DNA from: Kosakonia oryzendophytica
Lineage (GTDB): Bacteria > Pseudomonadota > Gammaproteobacteria > Enterobacterales > Enterobacteriaceae
Direction of reading: 5' to 3'
NCBI RefSeq assembly: GCF_900094925.1
Contig: NZ_FMAY01000003.1
Location: forward strand, 1 to 64,000
DNA length: 64,000 nucleotides
A program made the translations under genes and the position numbers. Shown one piece after another: positions 47,867-58,875 of this stretch (within the stretch, counting starts at the first letter, position 1; each line of letters opens with the position of its first letter). The notes below the pieces were generated by a model. It was given only the letters and a program-made list of their open reading frames with translations, had not been told where the DNA came from and did not search any database.

Positions 47867-49150
47867 ATGAGCAGCGAAGTGATCTCCACAACACCTTATA
47901 AAACGGATACCCGCGATCTACGCATTAATGGCGAGCGCCTGTGGCAATCGCTGATGGATCTGGCGCAAATTGGCGCAACGCCGAAAGGCGGTTGTTGCCG
48001 CCTGACGCTGACCGATCTCGACAAACAGGGCCGCGATTTGGTCATCAGTTGGGGCAAAGCCGCCGGGCTGTCGGTTGAGATTGACCAAATCGGCAACGTC
48101 TTTATGCGTCGCCCCGGACGCAACAATACCCTGCCGCCGATCGTGGCGGGCAGCCACATCGATACCCAACCCACAGGTGGGAAATTCGACGGCAACTTTG
48201 GCGTGTTATCCGCGCTGGAAGTGATCCGCACCCTTAACGATAACGCCATTGAAACAGAAGCACCGGTAGAAATGGTGTTCTGGACCAACGAAGAGGGATC
48301 GCGCTTTGTCCCGGTAATGATGGGCTCCGGCGTCTTTGCCGGGATCTTTCCGCTGGAAGTCGCCTATGCCGCGACGGATACCGAAGGTAAAACGGTCGAA
48401 GAGGAGTTGTTGCGGATTGGCTACGCTGGTGAGGCCCGACCGGGGCAACACCCGATTGGCGCGTATTTTGAGGCGCATATTGAACAGGGGCCGATTCTCG
48501 AAGATCAGGATATCACCATCGGCGTGGTGCAGGCGGTACTGGGGATCCGCTGGTACGACTGCATCGTTACCGGCATGGAGTCTCACGCCGGGCCGACCCC
48601 GATGGCAATGCGCCAGGATGCGCTGCAAGTCTCCACGCGCATCATGCAGGAGGTGATCGCCATTGCTAACGCTTCGGCACCGCACGGGCGCGGTACGGTG
48701 GGCATGGTGCAGGTCCATCCCAACAGCCGTAACGTGGTGCCCGGCAGCGTGAAGTTCTCCATTGATTTTCGCAATATGACCGATGCCGCGGTCGATGAGA
48801 TGGATGCCGCCCTGAAAACCTTTATTCAGCAGCTTGCCGGGGAAACCGGGCTGAACATAGAACTGAAGCTGGTGTCGCACTACCCCGCAGCCCCATTCCA
48901 CCCGGAGTGTAAAGAGGCAGTGCGTCGGGCTGCACAGCAGTTGGGTTATTCGCACATGGACATTGTTTCCGGTGCCGGGCATGACGCGGTGTATATGAGT
49001 ATGCTGGCCCCCACCGGTATGATTTTTATCCCCTGCAAAGACGGCATCAGTCATAACGAGATTGAGTATTCGTCGCCGGAACAGGTCGCCGCCGGGGCGA
49101 ATGTTCTGCTCCACGCCATGCTGGAAAGTGCGGGCGTGGCCACACGCTAA
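47867..49150 (+). CDS. N-carbamoyl-beta-alanine amidohydrolase (M20-type, beta-ureidopropionase)
   Basis: This enzyme would release beta-alanine (or 3-aminoisobutyrate), CO2 and ammonia. The 427-residue protein belongs to the dinuclear M20 group that includes allantoate amidohydrolase and N-carbamoyl-amino-acid hydrolases. Motifs are GSHIDTQPTGGKFDG (His97, Asp108), NEEGSRF (Glu142/143), FEAHIEQGP, the dimer histidine in SHAGPTPM, SGAGHDAVYM and GISHNEIEYS. A strong GAGGAGG ribosome site precedes it. It is the last gene of the preTA operon and is followed by a terminator. Allantoate hydrolysis is the main alternative, less likely next to these genes. Confidence 0.91.
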   Translation: MSSEVISTTPYKTDTRDLRINGERLWQSLMDLAQIGATPKGGCCRLTLTDLDKQGRDLVISWGKAAGLSVEIDQIGNVFMRRPGRNNTLPPIVAGSHIDTQPTGGKFDGNFGVLSALEVIRTLNDNAIETEAPVEMVFWTNEEGSRFVPVMMGSGVFAGIFPLEVAYAATDTEGKTVEEELLRIGYAGEARPGQHPIGAYFEAHIEQGPILEDQDITIGVVQAVLGIRWYDCIVTGMESHAGPTPMAMRQDALQVSTRIMQEVIAIANASAPHGRGTVGMVQVHPNSRNVVPGSVKFSIDFRNMTDAAVDEMDAALKTFIQQLAGETGLNIELKLVSHYPAAPFHPECKEAVRRAAQQLGYSHMDIVSGAGHDAVYMSMLAPTGMIFIPCKDGISHNEIEYSSPEQVAAGANVLLHAMLESAGVATR

Positions 49151-49172
49151 AATAACCTTTTCACCTCACCCG

Positions 49173-49204
49173 AACCCGGTTGCATGCAGCTGGGTTATTT
49201 TTTT
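49173..49204 (+). terminator. Terminator of the preT-preA operon
   Basis: AACCCGGTTGC pairs with GCAGCTGGGTT (two G-T wobbles) at 49173-49196 and is followed by ATTTTTTT. It closes the pyrimidine operon 22 bp after the last stop. Confidence 0.88.
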
Positions 49205-49326
49205 GCGCACATTGTCAAAAGTTACCAAAAAACAGCCTAAATATGTATTATTCTCACCTGCGGAATTTGACTTAAATTCTTCAGAAGTTTACAAAAGATA
49301 CTGCCTTCCCTAAGTCCGACTTGCGT

Positions 49327-49378
49327 CTTCGTTATTTTCGTCCAGGCTTCCATTTGACCCTGAATAAAAATAACGAAG
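49327..49378. repeat. Inverted repeat in the leader of the EAL-HDOD gene
   Basis: CTTCGTTATTTT at 49327-49338 is repeated as its exact complement at 49367-49378, with 28 bp between, about 70 bp before the EAL-HDOD start codon. The same 12-mer occurs again at 53545-53556 before the DUF1471 gene. It may be a regulator site or an mRNA structure. Confidence 0.45.
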
Positions 49379-49448
49379 GTTGACCGGTTCAGGTTAGCGC
49401 ATTACCCGGGTTTTTAGCTTTGCAGGCATGTGTGGAGTGGAGTAGAGA

Positions 49449-50684
49449 ATGTTCTCGTTTGTCGCGCGTCAGGCGATTTTTGATGAAAATATGAACACAG
49501 TCGGCTATGAACTGTTGTTCAGAGATAGCATGACAAACCGGTTCCCTGACGTTACTCCGGAGTACGCGACTGCCCAAATCATTGTCGAACAGTTTCTTGG
49601 CGCACCATTGGGTCGCCTGAAAGAGTACAGCGCCATCTTTGTTAACTTTCCCTATGAGCTGCTGGTGCAGGGTATGGCGGAAACACTGCCAAAAGATCGC
49701 GTGATTGTCGAAATTCTGGAAACCGCCGAGCCTACGCCTCTGCTACTGAGTACGGTAAAAAAGCTTTATGCCCACGGCTTTCGCATTGCGCTGGATGATT
49801 TTGAATTGGGCGAAACCTGGAATGCCTTTTTGCCCTATGTCAGCATTATTAAATTCGACGTTCGGCTGAATACGCCGGAAGAAATTCGCACTTATATCGC
49901 CAGCAAAGGCGAGCTGCTCAAAGACACGGTATTCCTGGCGGAAAAAGTGGAAACACAGGAAGAGTATGCGTGTTTCCGCAATATGGGCTGCACCTTGTTT
50001 CAGGGGCATTTTTTCAGCAAGCCAGTGATCCACTCCGCGAACAGACTGATTCAGAACCAGTCGATCACCTTAAAGTTGATGAAAGAGGTGAATGCGGATT
50101 CACCGGATTTTGGCAAAATTGAAGCGTTGCTCAAGCAGGATCTGGCACTGTCATTCAAAATCATGCGCTATGCGCAAAATATCGTCTTTAACGCCCGTGG
50201 GGTGAAAAATTTCCGCAGTCAGTCGCTAAAAGACGTTATTTTTTATCTTGGCGCAAACGAGTTGCGTCGTTTTGTGCTGGTCTCCTGCCTGACTTCTGTC
50301 AACAAAGAAAAAACCGACGATATTTACCATCAAAGCCTGATCCGGGCGAAGTTCTGCGAACTGGCATCTGCACGTTCCGTTGGCCGTCACTCTTCCGATG
50401 ATGCGTTCATCGTCGGGCTATTTTCCCAACTCGACAGTATCTTTGAAATGCCGATGGCGGACCTGATAGGCCAGATAGACATCTCCGTGAACGTAACGAT
50501 GGCGCTGAAAGAGAAAAAAGGCCCGCTTTACCCCTACCTGCATCTGGTCGAGCTGTATGAAAACCACAATTGGGAAGAGGTCAGCGCCCTGGGTCACCGC
50601 CTGGGCTTCAACCGCAGCGTGGTGGCAGAACTGATCAAACTCGCCACCAAGTGGACCAACGATATCCCGACCAACGCAGCATAA
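49449..50684 (+). CDS. EAL-HDOD (YuxH-type) signalling protein with a degenerate EAL domain
   Basis: This 411-residue cytoplasmic protein has an N-terminal EAL-like domain (about residues 1-200) and a C-terminal HDOD domain (about 205-400). The catalytic signature reads ELLFRD instead of EALLR, and the second motif is ALDDFELGE instead of DDFG, so cyclic-di-GMP cleavage is unlikely. The HDOD part (LLKQDLALSFKIMRYAQN, LGANELRRFVLVS) lacks HD-GYP residues. Related proteins link signalling to motility or attachment by protein contacts. Its stop is directly followed by the stop of the convergent LysR gene. Confidence 0.88.
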   Translation: MFSFVARQAIFDENMNTVGYELLFRDSMTNRFPDVTPEYATAQIIVEQFLGAPLGRLKEYSAIFVNFPYELLVQGMAETLPKDRVIVEILETAEPTPLLLSTVKKLYAHGFRIALDDFELGETWNAFLPYVSIIKFDVRLNTPEEIRTYIASKGELLKDTVFLAEKVETQEEYACFRNMGCTLFQGHFFSKPVIHSANRLIQNQSITLKLMKEVNADSPDFGKIEALLKQDLALSFKIMRYAQNIVFNARGVKNFRSQSLKDVIFYLGANELRRFVLVSCLTSVNKEKTDDIYHQSLIRAKFCELASARSVGRHSSDDAFIVGLFSQLDSIFEMPMADLIGQIDISVNVTMALKEKKGPLYPYLHLVELYENHNWEEVSALGHRLGFNRSVVAELIKLATKWTNDIPTNAA

Positions 50685-52335
<1,651 letters not shown>

Positions 52336-53463
52336 ATGAAAATTTCTCAACTGAGTCTGTTGATCTCTGCTGCCGTGCTGTGCTCGTCAGTACAGGCCGC
52401 GGAAATATACAATAAAGATGGTAATAAGTTAGACTTATATGGCTTAGTCTCCGCCGAACATTATTTTTCTGATAATAGCAGCTGGAATGGAGACCAAACT
52501 TATATGCGTTTGGGCTTCCGTGGTGAAACGCAAATTAATGATCAATTAACGGGTTATGGCCAATGGCAGATGCATATTGACGCCAATAAATCCGAAGGCG
52601 ACACCAACACACCGCGCACCCGTTATGGATTCGCCGGTTTAAAATTCGCCAATTATGGTTCCATCGATTATGGCCGTAACAAAGGTATTTTGTATGACTC
52701 ACTGGGTTATACCGACATGCAGCCAGAATTTGACGGCATGACCTACGGCTCCGATCAGTTTATGTTTAGCCGCGGCAACGGCATGCTGACCTACCGCAAT
52801 ACCGACTTTTTCGGTCTGGTAGACGGTCTGAACTTCTCCCTGCAATATCAGGGTAAAAATGACGGCAATGGTGAATCCGGTGCCGGACGTAATGTACTGC
52901 GCCAGAATGGCGACGGTTATGGTATGTCGCTGGAATATAAAATTGGCGCAGGCGTCAGCGTTGTGGGTGCCATGACCAGTGCGAAACGCACGCAGGAACA
53001 GAATACCGCCACGAATATTCTGGGTGATGGCGATCGCGCCGAAGCCTATTCCGGCGCACTGAAATACGATGCCAATAATATTTATTTAGCGGCGATGTTT
53101 ACTCAGGCCTATAACGCCTCACGCTTTGGTAGCTCCTCTGATACCACCAGCGCTTATGGTTATGCTAACGAATCGCAGATTTTTGAGGCGTATGCCAGCT
53201 ATCAGTTTGACTTTGGTCTCCAACCTTTTGTGGCGTATAACGCACTGAAAGGTAAAAATATTGGTTCTAATTCCGCCGGAGCGAATTATGGCGATCAGGA
53301 TATCGAAAAGTATGTTGATTTAGGTGCGACGTACTATTTCAACAAAAACTTCAATATGTTTGTTGATTATAAAATCAACCTGATTGACGACAGTGCATTC
53401 ACCCAGGCTGCGGGTATCAACACCGATGACGTTGTCGCGGTCGGGATGGTGTATCAGTTCTAA
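52336..53463 (+). CDS. OmpC-like general porin
   Basis: This 375-residue outer-membrane protein has a signal peptide ending SSVQA before [15 protein letters not shown], the classic mature start of OmpC/OmpF/PhoE porins. It contains a constriction-loop motif [16 protein letters not shown] followed by [22 protein letters not shown], a 16-strand barrel pattern and the terminal GMVYQF with C-terminal Phe. The usual loop-3 PEFGG reads PEFDG, putting an extra acidic residue at the pore constriction. N-terminal [18 protein letters not shown] differs from OmpC proper, so it is a paralogue (OmpN/OmpS-like) and no symbol is assigned. Confidence 0.94.
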   Translation: MKISQLSLLISAAVLCSSVQAAEIYNKDGNKLDLYGLVSAEHYFSDNSSWNGDQTYMRLGFRGETQINDQLTGYGQWQMHIDANKSEGDTNTPRTRYGFAGLKFANYGSIDYGRNKGILYDSLGYTDMQPEFDGMTYGSDQFMFSRGNGMLTYRNTDFFGLVDGLNFSLQYQGKNDGNGESGAGRNVLRQNGDGYGMSLEYKIGAGVSVVGAMTSAKRTQEQNTATNILGDGDRAEAYSGALKYDANNIYLAAMFTQAYNASRFGSSSDTTSAYGYANESQIFEAYASYQFDFGLQPFVAYNALKGKNIGSNSAGANYGDQDIEKYVDLGATYYFNKNFNMFVDYKINLIDDSAFTQAAGINTDDVVAVGMVYQF

Positions 53464-53469
53464 AAAACA

Positions 53470-53490
53470 GGCGGCGCAAGCCGCCTTTTT
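53470..53490 (+). terminator. Terminator of the porin gene
   Basis: GGCGGC, a GCAA loop and GCCGCC are followed by TTTTTCTT, 7 bp after the porin stop. It is a standard rho-independent terminator. Confidence 0.93.
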
Positions 53491-53640
53491 CTTGCGCATA
53501 ATTTCTGTTTATTCAAAGAATTGTTTAGTTTTGTTATCTGACAGCTTCGTTATTTTCACGTCAGAGAATTGTCAGCCTCGGGGGGTAAAATGACTTCCGT
53601 CAGAGCCTGTTCTGGCCCGATTAAATAATGAGGTGGTAAT

Positions 53641-53895
53641 ATGAAAAAAGTACACGCACAGGTTTTCGCAACACTGATGGTTATTTTCTCGACAGCATCG
53701 TGGGCTGCCAGCGAAGTGACCACCGATACGGGTTTAACCGCGATTGGCAGCGTTTCCGTTGCCGGTGTCGACACGCTGCATGATGTGCAACATCAACTGG
53801 CGAAAAAAGCCGCTCAACAAGGTGCCAGCAGCTATAAAATCATTTCCGCTGGCGGTGATGACAAATATTTCGGCGTGGCTGAACTGTATAAATAA
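53641..53895 (+). CDS. DUF1471 (BhsA/YhcN-like) periplasmic protein
   Basis: This 84-residue protein has a signal peptide (cleavage after WAA near residue 22) and a DUF1471 domain with GLTAIGSVSVAGVDTLHDVQHQLAKKAAQQGASSYKIISAGG ending in a FGVAELYK strand. The family (BhsA, McbA, YhcN, YdgH) forms small periplasmic or outer-membrane stress proteins affecting biofilm and acid, peroxide or copper response. It is single, between the porin and a two-component system, and has its own terminator. Members are numerous in enterobacteria, so no symbol is given. Confidence 0.9.
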   Translation: MKKVHAQVFATLMVIFSTASWAASEVTTDTGLTAIGSVSVAGVDTLHDVQHQLAKKAAQQGASSYKIISAGGDDKYFGVAELYK

Positions 53896-53918
53896 CCGAC
53901 GGACAAACGGAAAAAAAA

Positions 53919-53948
53919 GGCCGTGACGCAACCCGTTACGGCCTTTTT
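53919..53948. terminator. Bidirectional terminator between the DUF1471 and histidine kinase genes
   Basis: GGCCGTGACG (53919-53928) pairs with CGTTACGGCC (53934-53943) and is flanked by eight A residues on the left and TTTTT on the right, so it can end transcripts from both convergent genes. Confidence 0.9.
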
Positions 53949-53975
53949 GTTGACGGGCAAAGCGTCATTAGCGCC

Positions 53976-55364
53976 TTAGCCCAGCGACAGGGTAAAACCA
54001 AAGGTATTCATACCATTCTGGCTACTGGCAAACACATCGCCACGGTGCATATTGGCAACCGCTCTGACAATCGACAGCCCCAGTCCGTGGTGGGTATCGC
54101 TGTGCGTACGGGATGCATCCACACGGTAGAAACGCTCAAATAAACGCTCCAGATGCTCGCTGGCAATCGCCTCGCCGACGTTGGATACCGCCACCTGCGC
54201 ATGGTGCTCGACACTGTTCAGCCGGACGATCACCGTACTGTCCGGCGGCGCATGGCGGGCGCTGTTTTCCAGCAGATTCGCCAGCGAACGGTGGAATAAG
54301 CGCCGATCGATAGAGGCCGTCACGTCCCCTTCGACCTGTACACACAGGTTTTTCTCCGCAAATGAGGGTTCCACATATTCGAAGGTTTTATAAGTCTCTT
54401 CCCGCAGAGAAACGGTCGTTAACTGGGTCGCATGTTCCCCGGCCTGAGCATGCGACAAAAACAGCATGTCATTAACAATCGAGGTCATGCGCTCCAGCTC
54501 TTCAAGATTGGATTCCAACAAATCCTGTAGTTCGGCAACGGAACGCGGGCGCGACAGCCCCAGCTGTGTTTGCCCAATCAGATTGGTGAGCGGCGTACGC
54601 AGTTCGTGCGCGACATCAGCGTTAAAACTTTCCAGTTGCCGCCAGGCGACTTCCTGGCGCTCCAGCGCACCATTAAAGGAGACCGCCAGCGCTTGCAGTT
54701 CATCCGGCAGTGTACAGGTTTGCAAGCGCTGCCCGTGATTTCCCGGTGCCAGGTGCTGCGCCTGTTCGCTCAGCATATTGACCGGGCGCATGCCGTTGCG
54801 GGCAATCAGATACCCGAGCAGGGCAATAAACATCACCCCGACAATGCTGATGATCACCAGCGTGCAGGTAAATTCATACAGCGTACCCATATAGGGCGTG
54901 GAGTCTATCGCCACCACATAGCGTAGCGCCGGGCGTTCGCCATTAGCCGGAATTTCGCGCGAGTAAAGGAACAGCAAACAGGAAAGCTCCGTCTTACCCG
55001 GTGCGGTGCTAAAACCGTCTTTCAGCGATGCCCAGTTCACACCGGTTGGCGGCGGGCCGCCCATATCAAAGCGCGCGTCTTTACTCAACAGCCAGTATTT
55101 TACCCGCCCGCCTTCCGAGGTGGAGAGCGTGGTAAATTTCGCTTCCAGCGTCGGCCAGCCCTCAAGGTTGTGGCGATTTTCAATCCACGGCGTCATGAGC
55201 GACTCGCGAAACAACAATTCGTTGTGCATCTGGCTTTGCAGGGATTCATACAGCGAACTTCGCAGTACCACACCGAAGGTGATGACCACAAAGATATAGG
55301 CCACGGCGAACAGTAACGCCATCCGCCCGGCAATCGATCGTTTCAATACCGAGAAAGAGATCAA
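53976..55364 (-). CDS. Sensor histidine kinase of the CusS/HprS (heavy-metal) type
   Basis: This 462-residue membrane kinase has a first helix (about residues 12-34), a periplasmic sensor of about 130 residues (to about 165), a second helix, HAMP (MRPVNMLSEQAQHL), a dimerisation and phosphoacceptor box FNADVAHELRTPLTNL with His253, and an ATPase domain (SLANLLENSARHA, GLGLSIVRAVANMH). It belongs to the CusS/PcoS/HprS group that answers copper, silver or oxidants. The start overlaps the regulator stop by 4 bp. No metal efflux gene lies in the window, so the signal and regulon are open. Confidence 0.9.
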   Translation of the reverse strand: MISFSVLKRSIAGRMALLFAVAYIFVVITFGVVLRSSLYESLQSQMHNELLFRESLMTPWIENRHNLEGWPTLEAKFTTLSTSEGGRVKYWLLSKDARFDMGGPPPTGVNWASLKDGFSTAPGKTELSCLLFLYSREIPANGERPALRYVVAIDSTPYMGTLYEFTCTLVIISIVGVMFIALLGYLIARNGMRPVNMLSEQAQHLAPGNHGQRLQTCTLPDELQALAVSFNGALERQEVAWRQLESFNADVAHELRTPLTNLIGQTQLGLSRPRSVAELQDLLESNLEELERMTSIVNDMLFLSHAQAGEHATQLTTVSLREETYKTFEYVEPSFAEKNLCVQVEGDVTASIDRRLFHRSLANLLENSARHAPPDSTVIVRLNSVEHHAQVAVSNVGEAIASEHLERLFERFYRVDASRTHSDTHHGLGLSIVRAVANMHRGDVFASSQNGMNTFGFTLSLG

Positions 55365-56053
55365 CTTGCTTTACTCTCCTGACGGGTTTCCAGCACATAG
55401 CCCATGCCGCGCACGGTGTGTAACAGTTTAATCGGGTAAGGGTTATCGACTTTCGCGCGCAAGCGTTTGATCGCCACTTCAACCACGTTGGCGTCGCTGT
55501 CGAAGTTCATGTCCCACACCTGTTCGGCAATCATCATCTTCGACAAGATTTCGCCCTGATGGCGAGCCAGCAGACTTAACAGCGCATACTCTTTCGCCGT
55601 CAGTTCCAACCGCTCGCCGCCACGTGTTACACGCCTGGCCAGCAGGTCGAGATGCAGATCGTGAATATGTAATTGGGTGATATCGGCGCCATCGCCGGGG
55701 CGACGACGTAACAGCGCCTGAATACGCGCCACCAGTTCAATCAGGGAGAACGGTTTGGGAAGGTAGTCATCTGCGCCATGACGCAGCCCTTTAACCCGCT
55801 CTTCCACCGAACCCCTGGCGGAGAGCATTAACACTGGCGTCTGTTTGCTGGCGCGCAAGCGTTCAAGGATCTGGTAACCGTCCATGCCGGGTAACATCAC
55901 ATCCAGCACGATGGCATCATAATCGTACTCCAACGCCATATGCAGCCCTTCGCCCCCGTGAGCCACCACATCCAGCGTGAACCCTTGTTCACTTAACGCC
56001 CGATTGATATAGGAGGAGGTTTTCTCCTCATCTTCAATTAACAGCAGCTTCAT
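55361..56053 (-). CDS. OmpR-type response regulator of the CusR/HprR group
   Basis: This 230-residue regulator has a receiver domain (acidic pocket IEDEE, phosphoacceptor Asp51 in VLDVMLPG, Lys100 in YLPKPF) and a winged-helix output domain (AKEYALLSLLARHQGE, VWDMNFDSDANVVEVAIKRLRAKV, TVRGMGYVLE). The VWDMNFDSD motif is typical of CusR, PcoR, SilR and HprR. It is the first gene of the pair and overlaps the kinase by ATGA. Targets are not in the window. Confidence 0.93.
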   Translation of the reverse strand: MKLLLIEDEEKTSSYINRALSEQGFTLDVVAHGGEGLHMALEYDYDAIVLDVMLPGMDGYQILERLRASKQTPVLMLSARGSVEERVKGLRHGADDYLPKPFSLIELVARIQALLRRRPGDGADITQLHIHDLHLDLLARRVTRGGERLELTAKEYALLSLLARHQGEILSKMMIAEQVWDMNFDSDANVVEVAIKRLRAKVDNPYPIKLLHTVRGMGYVLETRQESKAS

Positions 56054-56207
56054 CTGCGTGCCTCCTTCAACTTTTCGGCACCTGCCGTAAGCACAACCCC
56101 AGGCCTGATTCTAGCGCCTGGGGACTGACAATTTGCTGACATTTTTTTCGTGTTTTAACGCAAGGACATAAGCCAGTGATTAATCACCTGTCGCGCAGTT
56201 CAGGAGG

Positions 56208-56540
56208 TTACTGCTGATGATGCCGCCGCCATACGCCGGGCGGCATATGGTATTTGCGGGCAAACGTCCGGGTAAACGTCTGCTGTGAGTCATAACCGTA
56301 TTTCGTTGAGATGGTCATGATCGACGCTTCGGTGCTGAGCAGTTCCTGTGCGGCGCTTTCCAGTTTCTTATTGCGAATGTAGATGCCTAATGGCACCTGC
56401 ATCACTTGCTGGAAAAGGCGTTGCAGGTGCCATTTTGAATAGCCCGATCGCATGGCGACATCGCCAATTCGCAGCGGTCGGTCGAGGTTGTCATCAATCC
56501 ACTGCTGGATCTCATGTATGACGGTGTGTTGCATACCCAT
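56208..56540 (-). CDS. AraC-family regulator of the SoxS/RamA/MarA size class
   Basis: This 110-residue protein consists only of the two-helix-turn-helix AraC DNA-binding unit. The first motif region reads RPLRIGDVAMRSGYSKWHLQRLFQ and the second KYGYDSQQTFTRTFARKYHMPPG, close to RamA and Rob. The ATG at 56540 lies 8 nt after AAGGAGG; upstream codons start only with TTG. Such single-domain activators, controlled by their own abundance, turn on efflux, porin and stress genes. It lacks the typical marbox-region neighbours ramR, marR or soxR, so it is a separate paralogue. Confidence 0.9.
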   Translation of the reverse strand: MGMQHTVIHEIQQWIDDNLDRPLRIGDVAMRSGYSKWHLQRLFQQVMQVPLGIYIRNKKLESAAQELLSTEASIMTISTKYGYDSQQTFTRTFARKYHMPPGVWRRHHQQ

Positions 56541-56634
56541 GATTGAAGCCTCCTTCAAAAGGAGCTTCCACCTTAACGCAGGGATACTGACTCAAAAGTG
56601 ACGAGAAAATGATAATTTTGTCAGAATTGTTAAA

Positions 56635-56660
56635 CCTGCGCGACACGCTGGCCGCGCAGG
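56635..56660 (-). terminator. Terminator of the third chemoreceptor gene
   Basis: CCTGCGCG (56635-56642) pairs with CGCGCAGG (56653-56660); on the minus strand a TTTAAC follows. It is 11 bp beyond the chemoreceptor stop. Confidence 0.75.
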
Positions 56661-56670
56661 CTCCGGGAGG

Positions 56671-58296
56671 TCAGGCATCCGCCAGCGCAGAGACCAGCCG
56701 GGTGGGTTGATTACGGGGCGGCGTGTTGTCAGTTCCCCGTTGATCGGTACGAAACACGCTCATCAGCGCAACCAGATGCTGCGACTGATCGCGCAGATTG
56801 TCTACCGCCATGGTGGATGCCCCCACCAGCGCTGCGTTTTGCTGGGTCACTTTATCCAGTTGGGCAATGGCGTCGTTCACCTGCCCCACGCCCAGTTCCT
56901 GCTCCTGAGTGGTGGTACCAATCTGGTTGATCATTTCCGCCACCTGATACGACTGCCGCACCAGCTCGCCAATGGTTTCGCCCGCGTTATTCACCAGCGC
57001 GGAACCGTTGTCCACCCGCTCAAGACTGGCCTGAATAAGCCCATTGATCTCTTTGGCCGCCGTGGCGGAACGCTGTGCCAGCGAGCGCACTTCCCCGGCC
57101 ACCACCGCAAACCCTCGCCCGTGCTCCCCTGCGCGCGCGGCTTCGACGGCGGCATTCAGCGCCAGAATGTTGGTCTGGAAAGTAATGCCGTCGATAACTG
57201 CAATAATTTCGCTGATTTTGCGCGCACTGTCGCTGATCTCTTCCATGGTGTGAACAATATCGGTAATCGCTTCACCACCTTTGGCAGCAATCGCACTGGC
57301 GGCCGTGGCCTGCTGGTTTGTGCTGCGTACCGTGTCCGCATTCTGGCGAATGGTCTGCCCGATTTGCTCCATTGAGGCTGCCGTCTGTTGCAGGCTGGCC
57401 GCCTGCTGTTCCGTACGCTGGCTAAGATCGGCGCTACCCAGTGCGACACCGCTGGCGCCGTTGGAGATCAGTTCGCTGCTTTCCCGAACCTCGGTCACAA
57501 TCCGACTCAGGCTTTGTCGCATCGCCTCCATACCGGCAAGCAGGCTGCGGCTATCTCCCGGCGCCAGCGTCACACGGGTAGCCAGATTACCTTCGGCAAT
57601 ATCGCGCACCACACGCAATGCATAGGCCGGTTCTCCACCAAGCTGCCGTTTAATGTAGCGAGTGGCAAACCAGGCAATCGCCACGCCAAGCAGCGCCGCA
57701 ATAGCCGCGCAGACCAGCAACAGATCGCCGGATGTCCGGGCACTGCTTGTGGTGGCGGTTGCCGACGAGGTGGTGCTGGCCTGCTGACGGGCGATCATGG
57801 CGGAGATCTCATCAAACAAGCGCGCTTGCGCCGGCTGGAGTTTATCCACGGCCATCGATTGCGAATCCAGCATCTGGCCGTTTTTCGCCATACTGACGGT
57901 CTGGCGCACCAGCGCTACGTACTCCGTCTGGCGCTGTTTGACCTTCTCCAGCCTCTGCTGAAGTTCACCGCCCTGAATCGTTTGCTGCAACTGCGCCACC
58001 AGCGCTTCAATCCGCATGATGGACGCAGCGGTCACTTTCTCTTCAACGTCCTGCTTATCGGCATCATCCTGAAACACCATGATAAAGGTCGCCTTGGTGG
58101 CGTTGTTGAGCGTATCTTTCAGCTCCTGCATCGCCAGCAGGTTAGTCAGATGGTATTTCTCGTAATACTGAATATGCTGGCTGGTATTTAATAAGGCGCT
58201 ACGACCAAAAAAAGCGACCAGAAAACTAATAATAATAATGGCGGCAAATCCGGTGCCCAATAACGCACCGAGAGAGATGGGTTTCATGGTTGGCAT
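56671..58296 (-). CDS. Methyl-accepting chemotaxis protein
   Basis: This 541-residue receptor has an N-terminal helix ([12 protein letters not shown]), a periplasmic helical sensor with several long helices (to about residue 190), a second helix ([19 protein letters not shown]), HAMP with [19 protein letters not shown], and a signalling domain with [24 protein letters not shown]. The GGEP motif before HAMP and the [12 protein letters not shown] linker are typical of receptors in this branch. There is no NWETF pentapeptide at the C-terminus. GAGGG precedes the ATG. It is monocistronic and the ligand is unknown. Confidence 0.93.
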   Translation of the reverse strand: MPTMKPISLGALLGTGFAAIIIISFLVAFFGRSALLNTSQHIQYYEKYHLTNLLAMQELKDTLNNATKATFIMVFQDDADKQDVEEKVTAASIMRIEALVAQLQQTIQGGELQQRLEKVKQRQTEYVALVRQTVSMAKNGQMLDSQSMAVDKLQPAQARLFDEISAMIARQQASTTSSATATTSSARTSGDLLLVCAAIAALLGVAIAWFATRYIKRQLGGEPAYALRVVRDIAEGNLATRVTLAPGDSRSLLAGMEAMRQSLSRIVTEVRESSELISNGASGVALGSADLSQRTEQQAASLQQTAASMEQIGQTIRQNADTVRSTNQQATAASAIAAKGGEAITDIVHTMEEISDSARKISEIIAVIDGITFQTNILALNAAVEAARAGEHGRGFAVVAGEVRSLAQRSATAAKEINGLIQASLERVDNGSALVNNAGETIGELVRQSYQVAEMINQIGTTTQEQELGVGQVNDAIAQLDKVTQQNAALVGASTMAVDNLRDQSQHLVALMSVFRTDQRGTDNTPPRNQPTRLVSALADA

Positions 58297-58510
58297 ATAT
58301 CCCTCATATTATTTCATCTGTTCCCCAACGAAGAGCGTTCAGGCTGTGCTGATTCACTATACGAAGCCCCAACCTGCGCGGAAAATATGAAATAGCGATG
58401 GGTTAGCACTCAGCAAACGTGAAAAGTGAGCACCGAAAAAGGATAAACACACAGACAATATAAACGAACGAGGCGAGGGCACTGCCAGTCATTATTCCTC
58501 TGAAATGCGG

Positions 58511-58542
58511 GAAAAGAGGGGGCGTTGCACTCCCCTCTTTTC
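58511..58542. terminator. Terminator hairpin of the YciI-AzoR-hydrolase operon
   Basis: GAAAAGAGGGG (58511-58521) pairs exactly with 58532-58542 across a 10-nt loop. A-T rich stem ends and the T-run on either strand make it usable in both directions. It lies about 8 bp beyond the YciI stop. Confidence 0.85.
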
Positions 58543-58549
58543 CGCTCAG

Positions 58550-58858
58550 TCAGATTTTTTTCGCGTTTGTGGCCCAGACGTCAGGGAAGGCAGACGAACA
58601 GACAGCGGGATCGACGACCAGAATATCGACATCCACCAGCCCGAATGTCACAAAAGGATCGCGGTGTATCTCTTTTTCCAGCGCGGTCAGTTCATCGGCA
58701 TAGGCCAGAATAAACCCACCTTGTTTATTCTGTAGCGGCCCGGCAAAAATGACGTTGCCCTTTTTGATCATCTCCGCCAGCCAGATTTTGTGCGCATCGA
58801 GATGGTGGCCTAATGCCTCGGGATCGCTGCCGTATTTCAGAGTAATGGCATATAACAT
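58550..58858 (-). CDS. YciI-family protein
   Basis: This 102-residue protein has the YCII fold: LYAITLKYGSDP, a histidine-containing HLDAHKIWLAEM helix, VIFAGPLQN with the typical GP turn, and FILAYADELTALEKEI then DPFVTFGLVDV. Some YciI proteins work as dehydrochlorinases or monooxygenase-like enzymes on ring compounds; most are uncharacterised. It is the last gene of a three-gene operon with an AzoR-like reductase and a secreted hydrolase, 17 bp after azoR. Confidence 0.87.
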   Translation of the reverse strand: MLYAITLKYGSDPEALGHHLDAHKIWLAEMIKKGNVIFAGPLQNKQGGFILAYADELTALEKEIHRDPFVTFGLVDVDILVVDPAVCSSAFPDVWATNAKKI

Positions 58859-58875
58859 GATGGCATCCTTAGCAA

